Assembly: GCF_003383615.1 (NCBI RefSeq)
Contig: NZ_QNUL01000003.1
Location: 310,001 to 374,000, forward strand
Source: Dyadobacter luteus
GTDB lineage: Bacteria > Bacteroidota > Bacteroidia > Cytophagales > Spirosomataceae
Reading direction: 5' to 3'
DNA length: 64,000 nt
Part shown: positions 26,733 to 36,726 of the stretch, piece after piece
How the letters are laid out: every line of letters starts with the position of its first letter
How positions within the stretch are numbered: the first letter of the stretch is position 1
The notes under the pieces: generated by a model
Seen by the model: only the letters and a program-made list of their open reading frames with translations
The model's database searches: none
Told to the model about the DNA's origin: nothing
Position numbers and translations under genes: made by a program

Positions 26733-29700
26733 TTATCTTTTAACAAATTTGCTGCTTACGATCTGCCCATCCTTACGAGTTATCTGAACTATATAAAGAC
26801 CGGACACAAGCTGTTCTGTAGAAACCACAGACTTAACATCTCCCGCAGATTCAAATACGACTTTACCCAGTGTATTGAATACCTTTACGGTTTTAACCAA
26901 TCCCCAATCTTTCACCTGAATATTTAAAGGCTCAGCATTGGCAACCGGATTAGGATACAGTTTCAGAGATTCGATAGCGAACCTTACGCTCTGAATTCCA
27001 CTCAATGCAAATGTTGCATCTCTGTCAATCATTTTCAGACGATAAAGGTTTTCTCCATCGAAAGGATTAACATCTGTGAAGTTATAGGTAACAATGGCTG
27101 AGCTCTCACCCTTTGCATCTCTGTTACCAATGGCGTTCCATTCTTTACCATCCCTGCTTCGTTGTACTTCAAAGCTTTCGCTATTCGATTCCGAAGTTGT
27201 AGACCACGTCAATTGAGCAACCTCTCCTTCTTTCGCTACCTTGAAAGAAGCCAGTTTAACAGGAAGTGAAGATTCGATAATAAGCGTATAATCGTTGCTG
27301 GCTATCTGCTGACCATCCGTCACATACACCGTGAAGGTATTTGTGCTGATTCCTGTGGTATTTGGATTACCAGTAAGTGTGCCATCCGAAGCCAGGTTGA
27401 ATCCTGTTGGGAAAGCCAGTATTCTTGATCCCAAGCTAGGAGGCGTAAGCGAATAAGTAAGCGTCGCTCCGGAAATACCGCCTGTTGCACTACCGTTTGT
27501 ACTTCCACCTTCTATCACTGCCTGAGCTATTGAAGCAGAGTAAGAATTTTGGCTAACTATTGCAGTTGGGAAGGTACCTCCGGGTAGTGCCAGCTCAGGG
27601 CTAATTACAACATTAGTATAAGATTGAGCTACTGTCGAACCTGAAGCAGGATCAGTAATGGTAACTGTAAAGCTATAACTATTAGCCGTTGATGGTGATC
27701 CTCCGAAGGTACCATTCGCATTCAAGGTCAGTCCAGCGGGCAAGACACCACCAGTTACTTCATAGTTATAATTGGCTGTTTCACCACTCCCGCCTGTGGG
27801 CACCGGAATATTTGCCGGATATGGTGAAGCTCCTACATAACTATTAGGTAATTGAGCTGTATTTGCCACCAATGGGTTATAAATCGTAATACTGTATGCC
27901 GCCTCTAAAGATTGTCCGGATGTAGGATCTGAAATCAAGACTGTTATAGGGTAGACTCCCGCATCACCAGTAGGGATCCCGCTTATTGAACCATTCCCAT
28001 TCAAAGTCAAACCAGCCGGCAATGGACCCGATGTTCCCGTCAGCGCATAAGTGAAAGTACCACTTCCACCTGTGGCAGCAATAGAGGTACTTGTATAAGG
28101 CTGTGTCCGGATACCTGACGGCAATGCAACAGGGTTGGCAGCCACTTTTGGGTAAACTAATATTGAGAACAGCCTTTCAACTACAACTGGAGTACCACCA
28201 AATGCACCATCAGTAACAGTTGCGGTAAATGTAATAGTTGTTCCTCCCTCTGCAAATGATCCTGTTGGAATACCAGTTATACGCCCATCTGTCCCTAGTG
28301 TTAGCCCAGCATTAGTTAGGTTGGTAACTGAGACCCCAGCAAAATTATAAGTACTACCAGTTTGCCCTCCGGTATATGTTATCGACTTTCCAGTTCCTGT
28401 ATAATTAACTCCCTCAACTACGTAAGTCGGATTTATGAATGTTGGTACTGGTAATACTGTGATATTTACAGGCACTTTTGCGGAAATGTTAGTACATCCT
28501 ACCTTTTGAGAAGCAGCATAGTAAACATAGTTACCAGCTGTAGCAATTGAGGAAACTGGTAAATTATATGGCGACAAACTTGGAGAACCTGACAAAGCTG
28601 TCGTACTGGACCCTTCGTACCATAGAATATTATTACCAGCAGATGTAGCAGTAATTGTAGGCAACGGCATTCCCGCATATACAGTTAAACTATTATTAGC
28701 ACCCAGCGTCACTGTCGAAGAAATCGCTGGAGCAGGTGCTGCAAGTTCTACATCATAAAGGCGTAATGCATCACCTATTACAGTTGCATTAATTAAACCC
28801 CCATTAAATGAAACCTCTACCCGATCAAATTCAACACCAGGCTGAAAAGTAGTATTAATATCAGCATAGCCACTATTTATAGTCAAGATATTTGCCAAAT
28901 TAAGTCCTATTAAGCTTAGGCTATTTTGAAGTGACTGAGTGGCTACCGGAGTATTGCTTGCTCCTTTGTAAGCCTTGAACGTTACACCTCCGCTAAGCAG
29001 ATCTAACGAAATCACTGACTGATTAAGTGAGAGATGAATTTTCACTGCATCGGAAGCTGATGCCGTATGATCAAACAGGATTTCCTGGGCAATTGTATTT
29101 GCAACTCCAACATTTGCTAAACCGTTACTAAACTTTGAATAGGTTGTGGGACTATCATCAATAGCCAGGTGAGCATCTGCAACTAATTGACCCAGATCGA
29201 GCCCTGCTAAAACAGATTCGGTAGTTAGTGTAATTCCTGTACTGCCATACCCCGTAAACAAAGGTCTGACACTACAAGCATTACCTGTAGATACCGTAAA
29301 CGCATTATGAACATTAGTAGAAACCGAAGATGCTGCAACCAATTTTAAACCAGTAGGAACTGCAACATTCAACCTAACGGCATTAAATGCTTCTGAAGCC
29401 GGAGGAGTCACCGCTGCGTGCCAATCATTATTTTTGTCGATTAATAGCTTGGTAGTGGTTTGATTATTATTAGATATAGTAGTTCCCTCATTCGAATCAC
29501 CAAAAATATCAAGGCCAGCAGGTAGGGTATATGCACCTGCATTTTTATATACAGAACCAGTGATATTGTAAATGGTAGATAATCCAAGAAGAGTACTGAC
29601 ATTAACATTGATACCCTCAGTTATTGGCTTCGCACCTAATTTGAAATAAACTTGCGTCCCTGCTGCAATAGGAGCATTACCGGTGTTTCTAAACAACAAA

Positions 29701-30008
29701 TATACATTGGCTCCAGCCAGCCCTGCTACAACGCTGAGGTCCGTAGCCTTCATAGTAGCACTAGCCGTGGTAGACCCCGTTAATACAGATGCTGTACCAT
29801 AATAAAAATTATTCCTTGCTATAGGTGAAGTTATTTCTGCACCACCGACTCCCAATACCTTTGTATTATAGAAATCTCCCGTCTTCTGCCCTGTCAGATA
29901 CGTCTTCGTCTGCGACTCGGCGTTTTGTGTCGAAAATGCGAGAAGGACAGCCAGCAGCCCTCCGCTCCCGAACTTTAAATAGTTAAAAAACCTCGTAAAT
30001 CTTTTCAT
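26733..30008 (-). CDS. Large secreted T9SS substrate with putative Ig (He_PIG) repeats
   Basis: 1091 residues. N-terminal signal peptide ending near NAESQT. Residues about 30-430 form an unrecognised beta-rich region. About 430-540 is an Ig-like domain (SLTVYAGMPLPTITATSAGN). Residues about 545-920 hold four or five He_PIG-type Ig repeats, each with a GSGTFTYALTG-like strand and LPAGLTLNGNGSISGIPT signature. Then a fibronectin-like LPVKLASFKVAKEGEVAQLT module and a T9SS type A sorting domain (about 1015-1091: LYPNPVANAEPLNI, FNTLGKVVFE). Probably exported and anchored to the cell surface as an adhesin or binding protein. It is monocistronic. Confidence 0.88.
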   Translation of the reverse strand: MKRFTRFFNYLKFGSGGLLAVLLAFSTQNAESQTKTYLTGQKTGDFYNTKVLGVGGAEITSPIARNNFYYGTASVLTGSTTASATMKATDLSVVAGLAGANVYLLFRNTGNAPIAAGTQVYFKLGAKPITEGINVNVSTLLGLSTIYNITGSVYKNAGAYTLPAGLDIFGDSNEGTTISNNNQTTTKLLIDKNNDWHAAVTPPASEAFNAVRLNVAVPTGLKLVAASSVSTNVHNAFTVSTGNACSVRPLFTGYGSTGITLTTESVLAGLDLGQLVADAHLAIDDSPTTYSKFSNGLANVGVANTIAQEILFDHTASASDAVKIHLSLNQSVISLDLLSGGVTFKAYKGASNTPVATQSLQNSLSLIGLNLANILTINSGYADINTTFQPGVEFDRVEVSFNGGLINATVIGDALRLYDVELAAPAPAISSTVTLGANNSLTVYAGMPLPTITATSAGNNILWYEGSSTTALSGSPSLSPYNLPVSSIATAGNYVYYAASQKVGCTNISAKVPVNITVLPVPTFINPTYVVEGVNYTGTGKSITYTGGQTGSTYNFAGVSVTNLTNAGLTLGTDGRITGIPTGSFAEGGTTITFTATVTDGAFGGTPVVVERLFSILVYPKVAANPVALPSGIRTQPYTSTSIAATGGSGTFTYALTGTSGPLPAGLTLNGNGSISGIPTGDAGVYPITVLISDPTSGQSLEAAYSITIYNPLVANTAQLPNSYVGASPYPANIPVPTGGSGETANYNYEVTGGVLPAGLTLNANGTFGGSPSTANSYSFTVTITDPASGSTVAQSYTNVVISPELALPGGTFPTAIVSQNSYSASIAQAVIEGGSTNGSATGGISGATLTYSLTPPSLGSRILAFPTGFNLASDGTLTGNPNTTGISTNTFTVYVTDGQQIASNDYTLIIESSLPVKLASFKVAKEGEVAQLTWSTTSESNSESFEVQRSRDGKEWNAIGNRDAKGESSAIVTYNFTDVNPFDGENLYRLKMIDRDATFALSGIQSVRFAIESLKLYPNPVANAEPLNIQVKDWGLVKTVKVFNTLGKVVFESAGDVKSVVSTEQLVSGLYIVQITRKDGQIVSSKFVKR

Positions 30009-31070
30009 AAGTTTAAAGAGTAAAGTAAAACAATTAGATAAGCGTTATTGAACTTGGTAAAACATTAAAAAACACCAGAGTTGCAATTGTGGAGGTATAT
30101 GAAATTCTGAGTTCCGACATATATCGAAACACTTGATAACGAAAGCTAACACACCTTTTTACAAATACTTAACAAACAAGACTTAGCACAGCTTCATTTG
30201 AAACTGCAGCTCATTTGCAGACCTATAATAAGTGTTTGGAAACTTTGCAGCTGGGTTTACCGGAAGGTAAATAGCGCGTGTAGTGCAAGAAAACAGGGCT
30301 GGATGGGATGAGAGTACCCACCGGGAGAAGTATTAAGTTTTTCATAGCGCGTTTGTGAGTAAAGTTTAACTTATATTGTTGATTATCAGGTTTACAATTT
30401 TTTGCATTGTAGTTACAGACAATAGCTTTTCGTAAAATAGTCGCCGGCAATTGCAAGACGCTACCCTACCCTATATACGTACTCATACTACTATATAGCG
30501 CTTACTACCCCGCTAGCTTTCACACCCACCATACGAATTAATTTACTATCAACTCAATACTACCTCCATACTACCAAAACTGGTACGTAGTAAAACAATG
30601 ATCTTTATTCGCACCAAAACTAATCATTATCATTATAAATAAAAATATTAATCACTTATAGATAACAATTAATTCTATTCTTTACACAACAATTATCTAC
30701 CGGCCATTTTCACACACTTGTATTTTTCACAAAACAAAATCGTTCACTTTAGCTATAATATAAACATTCGTTAAAGTTCTAATCAACTAAGATGTACTAT
30801 AAAATCAAGATATACACCATATTAAGCCACTTCATAACTTAACTTCCATATATAAATACAAATTAGTGCCACAAACTAATCCTACTCATATAATTTGATA
30901 ACCAATAGAATTATTTTGAATAAAAATTCAATCATATCACATCACAAACCAGCGGTGACATAATTCATGTCACAAATTGTTTTTAGACATCGGGAGGACA
31001 TCTGTCAGCACAATACAGATAATGGATTGTTATTGTAGAGAACAGACTACAAAGCCACAGATAAATCAAC
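30009..31070. other. AT-rich intergenic region, no gene seen
   Basis: More than 1 kb upstream of the large T9SS gene with no convincing frame. Composition is clearly more AT-rich than the flanks. Around 30460-30620 short TACTACC/CATACTAC words recur (for example CATACTACTATATAG and ACTACCTCCATACTACC). One weak 77-codon minus-strand frame at 30223-30456 has shadow composition and is not called. Confidence 0.6.
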
Positions 31071-31113
31071 AAAAAAGCATCGACCTGAGGACAAAAATCC
31101 CCAAATCGATGCT
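31071..31113 (-). terminator. Terminator after aldo/keto reductase
   Basis: Stem AGCATCGA (31076-31083) / TCGATGCT (31106-31113) with a 22-nt loop and an A-run at 31071-31076, which is a U-tract for minus-strand transcripts. It is 32 bp past the stop at 31145. Confidence 0.7.
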
Positions 31114-31144
31114 CACCGACAAATATTACTACCATATACTGGTA

Positions 31145-32185
31145 CTATCGCTCTCTGTAAAAATCCGGAAGGGGATTCAGTGGTTTAAAATTTCGTTGGT
31201 GCCAATATGGGTAAATGGGTGATCTTTCACTCGCAGCGTCTAATTTCTTCACTTGATCCGTATTAAGATTCCAACCAACAGCACCTAAATTCTGTATCAG
31301 CTGTTCTTCATTTCTGGCTCCGATCACAACATTACTTACAGAAGGTCGCTGAAGTACCCAATTCAGGGCAACCTGAGCAACTGTCTTTCCGGTTTCTTCT
31401 GCAACTTCATCCAGCGCGTCAATAATTCCATAGAAAATATCGTCAGGGACTGCGGGTCCCTCTCCTCCCCCCTGAGCGATTCTCCCATCTGCAGGAACTG
31501 GCGCATCTCTCCGGTAACGTCCACTCAGTCGCCCGGCCGAAAGGGGGCTCCACACAATCGTTCCAACCTTTTGATCCAAAGCAAGCGGCATCAGTTCCCA
31601 TTCAAATTCACGGCTCAAAAGGGAATAATGAGCCTGATGAGCAACATATTTAGCCCAACCATATCTTTCAGAAACCGACAATGATTTCATCAGATGCCAT
31701 CCTGAAAAATTAGAACATGCAATATATCTCACCTTACCACTCTTCACAAGATCATCCAGCGCACTTAGTGTTTCCTCAACAGGCGTATTGCCATCGAAGC
31801 CATGCATGTGATAAATATCAATGTAATCTGTATTGAGCCTCCGCAGACTATCCTCACAACTGCGGATCAGATTAAAACGCGACGAACCATAATCATTGGG
31901 GCCATCCCCCATTTTGAATGTAGACTTCGTCGACAAAATAATCTTGTCCCGTAAACCTATTATAGCTTTACCTAATATTTCCTCAGACGCTCCCTGCGAA
32001 TAAACATTGGCTGTATCAAAGAATGTAACTCCGGCATCCAGACAAAGCTTCACCATACGGGAAGCTTCGTCTACTTGCGTATTTCCCCAGGCTTTAAAGA
32101 AATCTCCGCCACCACCAAACGTGCCTGTACCAAAACTCAAAACCGGCACCTTCAAACCGGATCCTCCTAACTGTCTGTATTCCAT
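31145..32185 (-). CDS. Aldo/keto reductase
   Basis: 346 residues, an NADPH-type TIM-barrel oxidoreductase of the YajO/YhdN-like group. The catalytic set is visible: Asp and Tyr in FFDTANVYSQGASEE, Lys in ILSTKSTFK, His in IDIYHMHGFD. The nucleotide-binding C-terminal part is VVIGARNEEQLIQNLGA. It may reduce aldehydes or sugar-derived ketones; the substrate is not indicated by its neighbours. The 30-bp gap to the helicase gene suggests they are co-transcribed (helicase first). Confidence 0.9.
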   Translation of the reverse strand: MEYRQLGGSGLKVPVLSFGTGTFGGGGDFFKAWGNTQVDEASRMVKLCLDAGVTFFDTANVYSQGASEEILGKAIIGLRDKIILSTKSTFKMGDGPNDYGSSRFNLIRSCEDSLRRLNTDYIDIYHMHGFDGNTPVEETLSALDDLVKSGKVRYIACSNFSGWHLMKSLSVSERYGWAKYVAHQAHYSLLSREFEWELMPLALDQKVGTIVWSPLSAGRLSGRYRRDAPVPADGRIAQGGGEGPAVPDDIFYGIIDALDEVAEETGKTVAQVALNWVLQRPSVSNVVIGARNEEQLIQNLGAVGWNLNTDQVKKLDAASERSPIYPYWHQRNFKPLNPLPDFYRER

Positions 32186-32215
32186 AGTTTGTTTCAGTTT
32201 ATATATGTCTGTTTA

Positions 32216-34126
32216 TCAAATTTCAGCAAACTCCCATGCACTTTTGTATCCGTCTAGCTCTTCGGCATAAGATACAAACGAACTATAAAAGGGCAGTACC
32301 GATAACGTTGCACTATCTCCTATTACAACCAGCTTTTTACGTGCACGGGTCATAGCCACATTCATTCTTCGTATATCAGAAAGAAATCCTATGGTACCTT
32401 CCGGATTACTTCGGGTCATACTTATATATACGATATCCCGTTCCTGCCCCTGAAAACTGTCAATGGTGTTCACAGAAATATTGGAAACATAGGGTTGCAG
32501 ATCAGGAGCGTGCTTCAGCTGATCCGCAAGAACAGCAATTTGTTGCTTGTATGGTGAAATAATGGCTACCGTAGGAAAATTCTTATCCGTATAGCCCTGT
32601 TTCTCAAGATCACTAGCCAATTGCGAAAAATGCCTAAAAAGAAAGGCTGCTTCTTCCGGATTAGTCGAACTTGTACCGTCCAACTGCTCATCAAACCCGC
32701 AGCCCGCAGTATCTATAAATGTAACCGGTAAATCTGCGGGGAACAAAAGTCTGCTTTTAACGGACTCATGTGCCCGCAAACGATCCTCGTAAAATATCTG
32801 AGATGAAAAACGCATGATAGATTCATGCATCCGGTATTGCTCTTCCAAAAGCACAACTCCTTCGGGATATAATACGGCATTTTTTTCAAGAAGCGTATTT
32901 GCCAATCCATTCCGCGCAGCCTCGTCAGATTTAATCGTTGGAGAAAGTTGAAAATGATCACCCGCCAAAACCACCTTCTGCCCTTTTAATATAGGAATCC
33001 AGCACGCTGGTTCCAGTGCCTGCCCTGCTTCATCTATCACAACAGTACGATATTTCACATTTCTTACCGTGTAGTGATTGGCCCCTACAGGAGTCGCAGT
33101 AATAACCTGCGCTCTGCTCACGACATCATCGATAATATATTGTTCCGAATTCGTCACCTCTTTCATAATCCTGTGCGCCTCATCGAAAAGTGCCTTCCTT
33201 TGCTCACGCTCCGATTTCCCAAACTGTCTCTTATACTTATGCGCCATGTTCTTATACTCGTTCGCCTGCTTTTTGAGATTTTTGATCTCCTTCATTCGCG
33301 CGTGACCAGCCATTTTACTATCCAGTGTAAGATCATTCAACCGTTCGGATACTCTGGCCGGATTCCCCACACGAAGTACGTTCAATCCAGCCTCCGAAAG
33401 CTTCTCACTCAGCAGATCAACAGCGGTATTACTAGGGGCGACAACCAATATTTTTTGATGATCCTGCACAATCAGTGCCTTCACAGCCTGTACCAGCGTA
33501 GTAGTTTTGCCTGTTCCGGGAGGACCGTGTACCACGGCAATCTCATTGGCTGCCAGAATTTTTTTTACCGCCAGTTGCTGTGATTCATTTAAAGAAGGAA
33601 TAGGTTGAGTTACAAGTTTATCATTAAAAGTAGGCTCATCCAGCCCAGTCAGTACTCTTATCAATCGCCCGAGTTCTCCCGATTCCGCAGACTGAGAAGC
33701 TGTTTTAAGAGCAGATTGCATCTCGTCGTAACTATTGTCATCAAAAAGCAGATCAATCCCAAGCTTGCCATCCCGGGACCAGTCGGGCAACTCATCGGTT
33801 TTTAAAGTTATCTTTAACCGGTTACCACTCTGGTGCGTCACTGTGCCTTCCACCCTATCCTTTTTAGGATCATGGTTAGAAAACAAAACAGCCGGAACAC
33901 CAAACCGCAACTGATGCGAAAGGTCAGTGTGTGTAGTGCGCTCCACCTCCACGGTAAGATAGTCACCTCTGCTCATTTCAGATCCGCGAATAGCAATAGG
34001 GTACCAGGATAAACCAGCAGCACGTCGTTGCGAAACCGAAGTGGTTTCTATAAGCTTTATATAGGATTGCTTGTCTTCTTCCCGCTCTATCTTCAGCAGG
34101 TCAAGCAATTTTTTGAAATATTCCAT
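32216..34126 (-). CDS. SF1B (Upf1/IGHMBP2-like) DNA/RNA helicase
   Basis: 636 residues from the ATG at 34126. The longer frame from 34168 adds 14 residues without family similarity. Motifs: an OB-like N-terminal region, Walker A VVHGPPGTGKTTTLVQ, motif Ia VVAPSNTAVDLLSEKL, motif II VVIDEAGQALEP, motif III LAGDHFQLSPT, and motifs V/VI NTIDSFQGQERDIVYISMTRS and NVAMTRARKKLVVIGD. These are typical of bacterial Upf1-like helicases that work on ssDNA or RNA. It starts 135 bp from the divergent AlkC-like gene. Confidence 0.93.
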   Translation of the reverse strand: MEYFKKLLDLLKIEREEDKQSYIKLIETTSVSQRRAAGLSWYPIAIRGSEMSRGDYLTVEVERTTHTDLSHQLRFGVPAVLFSNHDPKKDRVEGTVTHQSGNRLKITLKTDELPDWSRDGKLGIDLLFDDNSYDEMQSALKTASQSAESGELGRLIRVLTGLDEPTFNDKLVTQPIPSLNESQQLAVKKILAANEIAVVHGPPGTGKTTTLVQAVKALIVQDHQKILVVAPSNTAVDLLSEKLSEAGLNVLRVGNPARVSERLNDLTLDSKMAGHARMKEIKNLKKQANEYKNMAHKYKRQFGKSEREQRKALFDEAHRIMKEVTNSEQYIIDDVVSRAQVITATPVGANHYTVRNVKYRTVVIDEAGQALEPACWIPILKGQKVVLAGDHFQLSPTIKSDEAARNGLANTLLEKNAVLYPEGVVLLEEQYRMHESIMRFSSQIFYEDRLRAHESVKSRLLFPADLPVTFIDTAGCGFDEQLDGTSSTNPEEAAFLFRHFSQLASDLEKQGYTDKNFPTVAIISPYKQQIAVLADQLKHAPDLQPYVSNISVNTIDSFQGQERDIVYISMTRSNPEGTIGFLSDIRRMNVAMTRARKKLVVIGDSATLSVLPFYSSFVSYAEELDGYKSAWEFAEI

Positions 34127-34261
34127 GCTGCAAAAGTAACTGATGACGCATGAAGTTCGGCGACACACCTGGGAAGTAAATTTTCAGGAGTGAACGCCTT
34201 CCGTATACACCCGAATCTGTATTTTTACCAATCTGTTACTCTGAAATATAGAAATGCATTT

Positions 34262-35365
34262 ATGAGCACACTTCTCAAAGACCTTTACTCTCCTTCTTTT
34301 TATAATAAATTAGCCGGAAGCCTAGAAGTTAGTCTGGATCAATTTGATAAAGCTGCTTTCATTGATGGAATCTTTACGAATCAATTTGCTGATATGGAGT
34401 TAAAAGACCGTATGAGACACACCGCACGTGTTTTGAATAGCTATTTGCCTGCGAGGTTTTCTGATTCTGTTGCTGCTTTAAAGCAAATCATTGCTCAGTT
34501 GTTAAAAGATAATTTCCGTGCAGGAAGTCTGGAGTTCGCCTTTCTTCCTGATTATATTGAAAATTACGGAATAGATGATTATCCGAATGCGGTTATCGCT
34601 CTGGAATTCATGACACAATTTATCACTTGCGAATTTGCAGTAAGACCGTTTCTGATCAGGTATCCGGATGAGATGCTGAAACAAATGCTAGTCTGGTCTC
34701 AGCATCCGGAGCCGACTGTAAGACGACTGGCGAGTGAAGGAACACGTCCCCGGTTACCATGGGCGATGGCCGTTCCTTATCTAAAGCAAACCCCGGAGCT
34801 GGTATTGCCTATTCTTGAAAATTTGAAATATGATTCGTCAGAATCCGTGAGAAGAAGTGTTGCTAACAGCCTGAATGATATTGCGAAATCACATCCGCAT
34901 ATCGTACTCGAAACTGCAAAAAAATGGTCGGGTCAGAGCAAAGAAACAGATGCCATTATCCGACATGGGGCCCGGACACTTTTAAAACAGGGCAATGCAG
35001 CTATTCTCGACTACTATGGATTGACTGCCAATAACATCAGCATGAGCGCCATAGAATTGGAGTCGTCTGAAATAAGAGTAGGAGAAAATCTGTCCTTTTC
35101 TTTTACTGTACAAAACGAGTCTGCCATAGCTCGTACTATCAGATTGGAATATGCAATCTATTATATGAAAGCAAATGGGCTGTTATCCAAAAAAGTATTT
35201 AAAATCAGTGAGAGATCTTACGCGGCTTTAGAGCGCTCGACAATTGGAAGAAAACAAAGCTTCAGACCTATAACCACAAGAACATTTTATTCGGGTTTGC
35301 ATAAGTTATCGCTCATTGTGAATGGAGAGGAGAAGACAATAATCGAATTCCGATTAGATGTATAA
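34262..35365 (+). CDS. AlkC-like DNA alkylation-repair glycosylase
   Basis: 367 residues from the ATG at 34262; an in-frame GTG at 34190 adds 24 atypical residues. The N-terminal ~270 residues are helical HEAT-like repeats with the family signature HPEPTVRRLASEGTRPRLPW. The last ~100 residues (from NNISMSAIELESSEIRVGEN) form a predicted beta-sandwich, as in AlkC, whose C-terminal Ig-like domain helps bind damaged DNA. It would excise alkylated purines such as 3-methyladenine. It is divergent from the SF1 helicase. Confidence 0.88.
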   Translation: MSTLLKDLYSPSFYNKLAGSLEVSLDQFDKAAFIDGIFTNQFADMELKDRMRHTARVLNSYLPARFSDSVAALKQIIAQLLKDNFRAGSLEFAFLPDYIENYGIDDYPNAVIALEFMTQFITCEFAVRPFLIRYPDEMLKQMLVWSQHPEPTVRRLASEGTRPRLPWAMAVPYLKQTPELVLPILENLKYDSSESVRRSVANSLNDIAKSHPHIVLETAKKWSGQSKETDAIIRHGARTLLKQGNAAILDYYGLTANNISMSAIELESSEIRVGENLSFSFTVQNESAIARTIRLEYAIYYMKANGLLSKKVFKISERSYAALERSTIGRKQSFRPITTRTFYSGLHKLSLIVNGEEKTIIEFRLDV

Positions 35366-35374
35366 ACAAAAATC

Positions 35375-35406
35375 CGGCTGACAATTCTGAAAAGAAAAGT
35401 CAGCCG
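35375..35406. terminator. Terminator between convergent genes
   Basis: Stem CGGCTGAC (35375-35382) / GTCAGCCG (35399-35406), A-rich flanks on both sides. It can serve both the AlkC-like gene and the convergent small gene at 35428. Confidence 0.75.
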
Positions 35407-35427
35407 AAAATATTTACTCTATACGAT

Positions 35428-35814
35428 TCAGGCAGTTGCCATTGTTCTGTTTTCCAAAGCCAACCCCTTGATTCCCTTCAGATTCCTGACCTTTTTTTCG
35501 ACTACAAGCGTGTCCTCAAACACATAATCGTCTCCTGCTTTCTCCTTAAATTCCTTCAAGGCAGCATTCAATTGTTTCTTTGACAGACCACTGTATACCA
35601 ATTGCAACAGGATTGCCTTCTCATTCGACAATCTTTTTAGCTTCCAGTACTTAGGATGATCAGCACCTATAGGAGCACGGAAGGCATGATCGTTCTTTTC
35701 CTTTACCAGAAAATCATAATCAATCACAACCTGTCCTGAACTAATGAGGCTTCCTTTCACAACGATTTTTGCCTCTCTGTCTACTGTAAGTTTAAATATT
35801 TTTTCGTGTACCAT
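35428..35814 (-). CDS. Hypothetical protein, about 128 residues
   Basis: From the ATG at 35814 (MVHEKIFKLTVDREAKIVVK); longer frames from 35868 add an implausible leader. The N-terminal half is beta-rich and the C-terminal half helical with a basic amphipathic segment (LSKKQLNAALKEFKEKAGDD). No signal peptide or membrane helix is apparent. The family is not recognised. The upstream 100 bp carry the perfect 38-bp palindrome at 35923-35960. Confidence 0.75.
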   Translation of the reverse strand: MVHEKIFKLTVDREAKIVVKGSLISSGQVVIDYDFLVKEKNDHAFRAPIGADHPKYWKLKRLSNEKAILLQLVYSGLSKKQLNAALKEFKEKAGDDYVFEDTLVVEKKVRNLKGIKGLALENRTMATA

Positions 35815-35922
35815 TTCTGCATAAATTTTATCCTGTGTGCTATAATTCCGTGCTGGAGTAAAACCCACTCTTCTTCACGGGTATTAATACAAAAATTTAT
35901 ACCCAAGGTAACAATCAAAAGC

Positions 35923-35960
35923 ATAAAAGTTCGAATATTTATAAATATTCGAACTTTTAT
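35923..35960. repeat. Perfect 38-bp palindrome without a loop
   Basis: The left arm ATAAAAGTTCGAATATTTA (35923-35941) is exactly the reverse complement of the right arm (35942-35960), with TTCGAA cores. It lies between the start of the 35428 gene and the stop of the methyltransferase-like gene (35998). It could be an operator for a dimeric repressor or a strong hairpin ending the cmoA operon. Confidence 0.85.
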
Positions 35961-35997
35961 TATACAATATTTAGTAAACGGCAAATGATCTGGATGC

Positions 35998-36726
35998 TCA
36001 CCCCATCTGATCAGTCATTTTTCCTGACTTCTTCAGATAACGCACATAGAAATAAACTATACCCAGAATCACCAGCGCAGTCGCAAAAATATAGAGCCTC
36101 TGCTCTTCATCCGGTACTATTTGAGGATATTTAAAAAGCAAAATTGCCACGATCCCGACAAGCCAGACCATTAGCGTATTGTATTCTTTCAACAACCAGC
36201 GTTTGTAATTGAATCGCATCTGGTTCATGGTGGCACCTATCCCACCAAACCGGATCAGCCAGCGGTTAACCCGACTACAGTACTGATCAAAATCCGACCC
36301 GAATTTGTTACGCAAAAAATTCTCCTCAGCTAACACAATCGCCTGATAAATAAAGAGAAACAACGGAATGATAATTCCTACATAGATCAGAGAATTCGAA
36401 AGTACACCCACGCCCAGCAGCATCAGAATATTACCCACATACAGCGGATTACGGCAATGATTAAATATTCCTTCTGTAACGAGCTTCTCAGCGTATACCT
36501 TTTTATCACGCCCGCCCCGAATGATATACGCCAACCCAATGGTTATTCCGCGTATAATTTCTCCTGAGAAGGTAATTACCAGACCCAATATGATAGGAAT
36601 TAGATAATAGTTTGGGCCAAATGCTTCTTGCGTGAACAGTGGAGCAGAAGGTAAGAAAAGCAATAAGTAAAGAAAAATGAAGAGTGTGTTCCTGTATTTG
36701 AAAAAGAAATTACCGATTGAAATCAT
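35998..36726 (-). CDS. Isoprenylcysteine carboxyl methyltransferase-like membrane protein
   Basis: 242 residues with about five or six membrane segments. The catalytic-site-like region reads GIFNHCRNPLYVGNILMLLG, and the second signature AEENFLRNKFGSDFDQYCSRV follows. Both are shared by ICMT and phospholipid N-methyltransferase (PEMT/NnrU) families, which methylate a lipid or lipid-anchored substrate using SAM. The start overlaps the CmoA-like stop by 4 bp, so they are translationally coupled. The methyl acceptor is unknown. Confidence 0.8.
   Translation of the reverse strand: MISIGNFFFKYRNTLFIFLYLLLFLPSAPLFTQEAFGPNYYLIPIILGLVITFSGEIIRGITIGLAYIIRGGRDKKVYAEKLVTEGIFNHCRNPLYVGNILMLLGVGVLSNSLIYVGIIIPLFLFIYQAIVLAEENFLRNKFGSDFDQYCSRVNRWLIRFGGIGATMNQMRFNYKRWLLKEYNTLMVWLVGIVAILLFKYPQIVPDEEQRLYIFATALVILGIVYFYVRYLKKSGKMTDQMG

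Noticed and set aside
30223-30456. 77-codon minus-strand frame in the 1.1-kb gap
   Set aside because: No start context, no signal or fold, poor composition and a region of low complexity; looks like chance.
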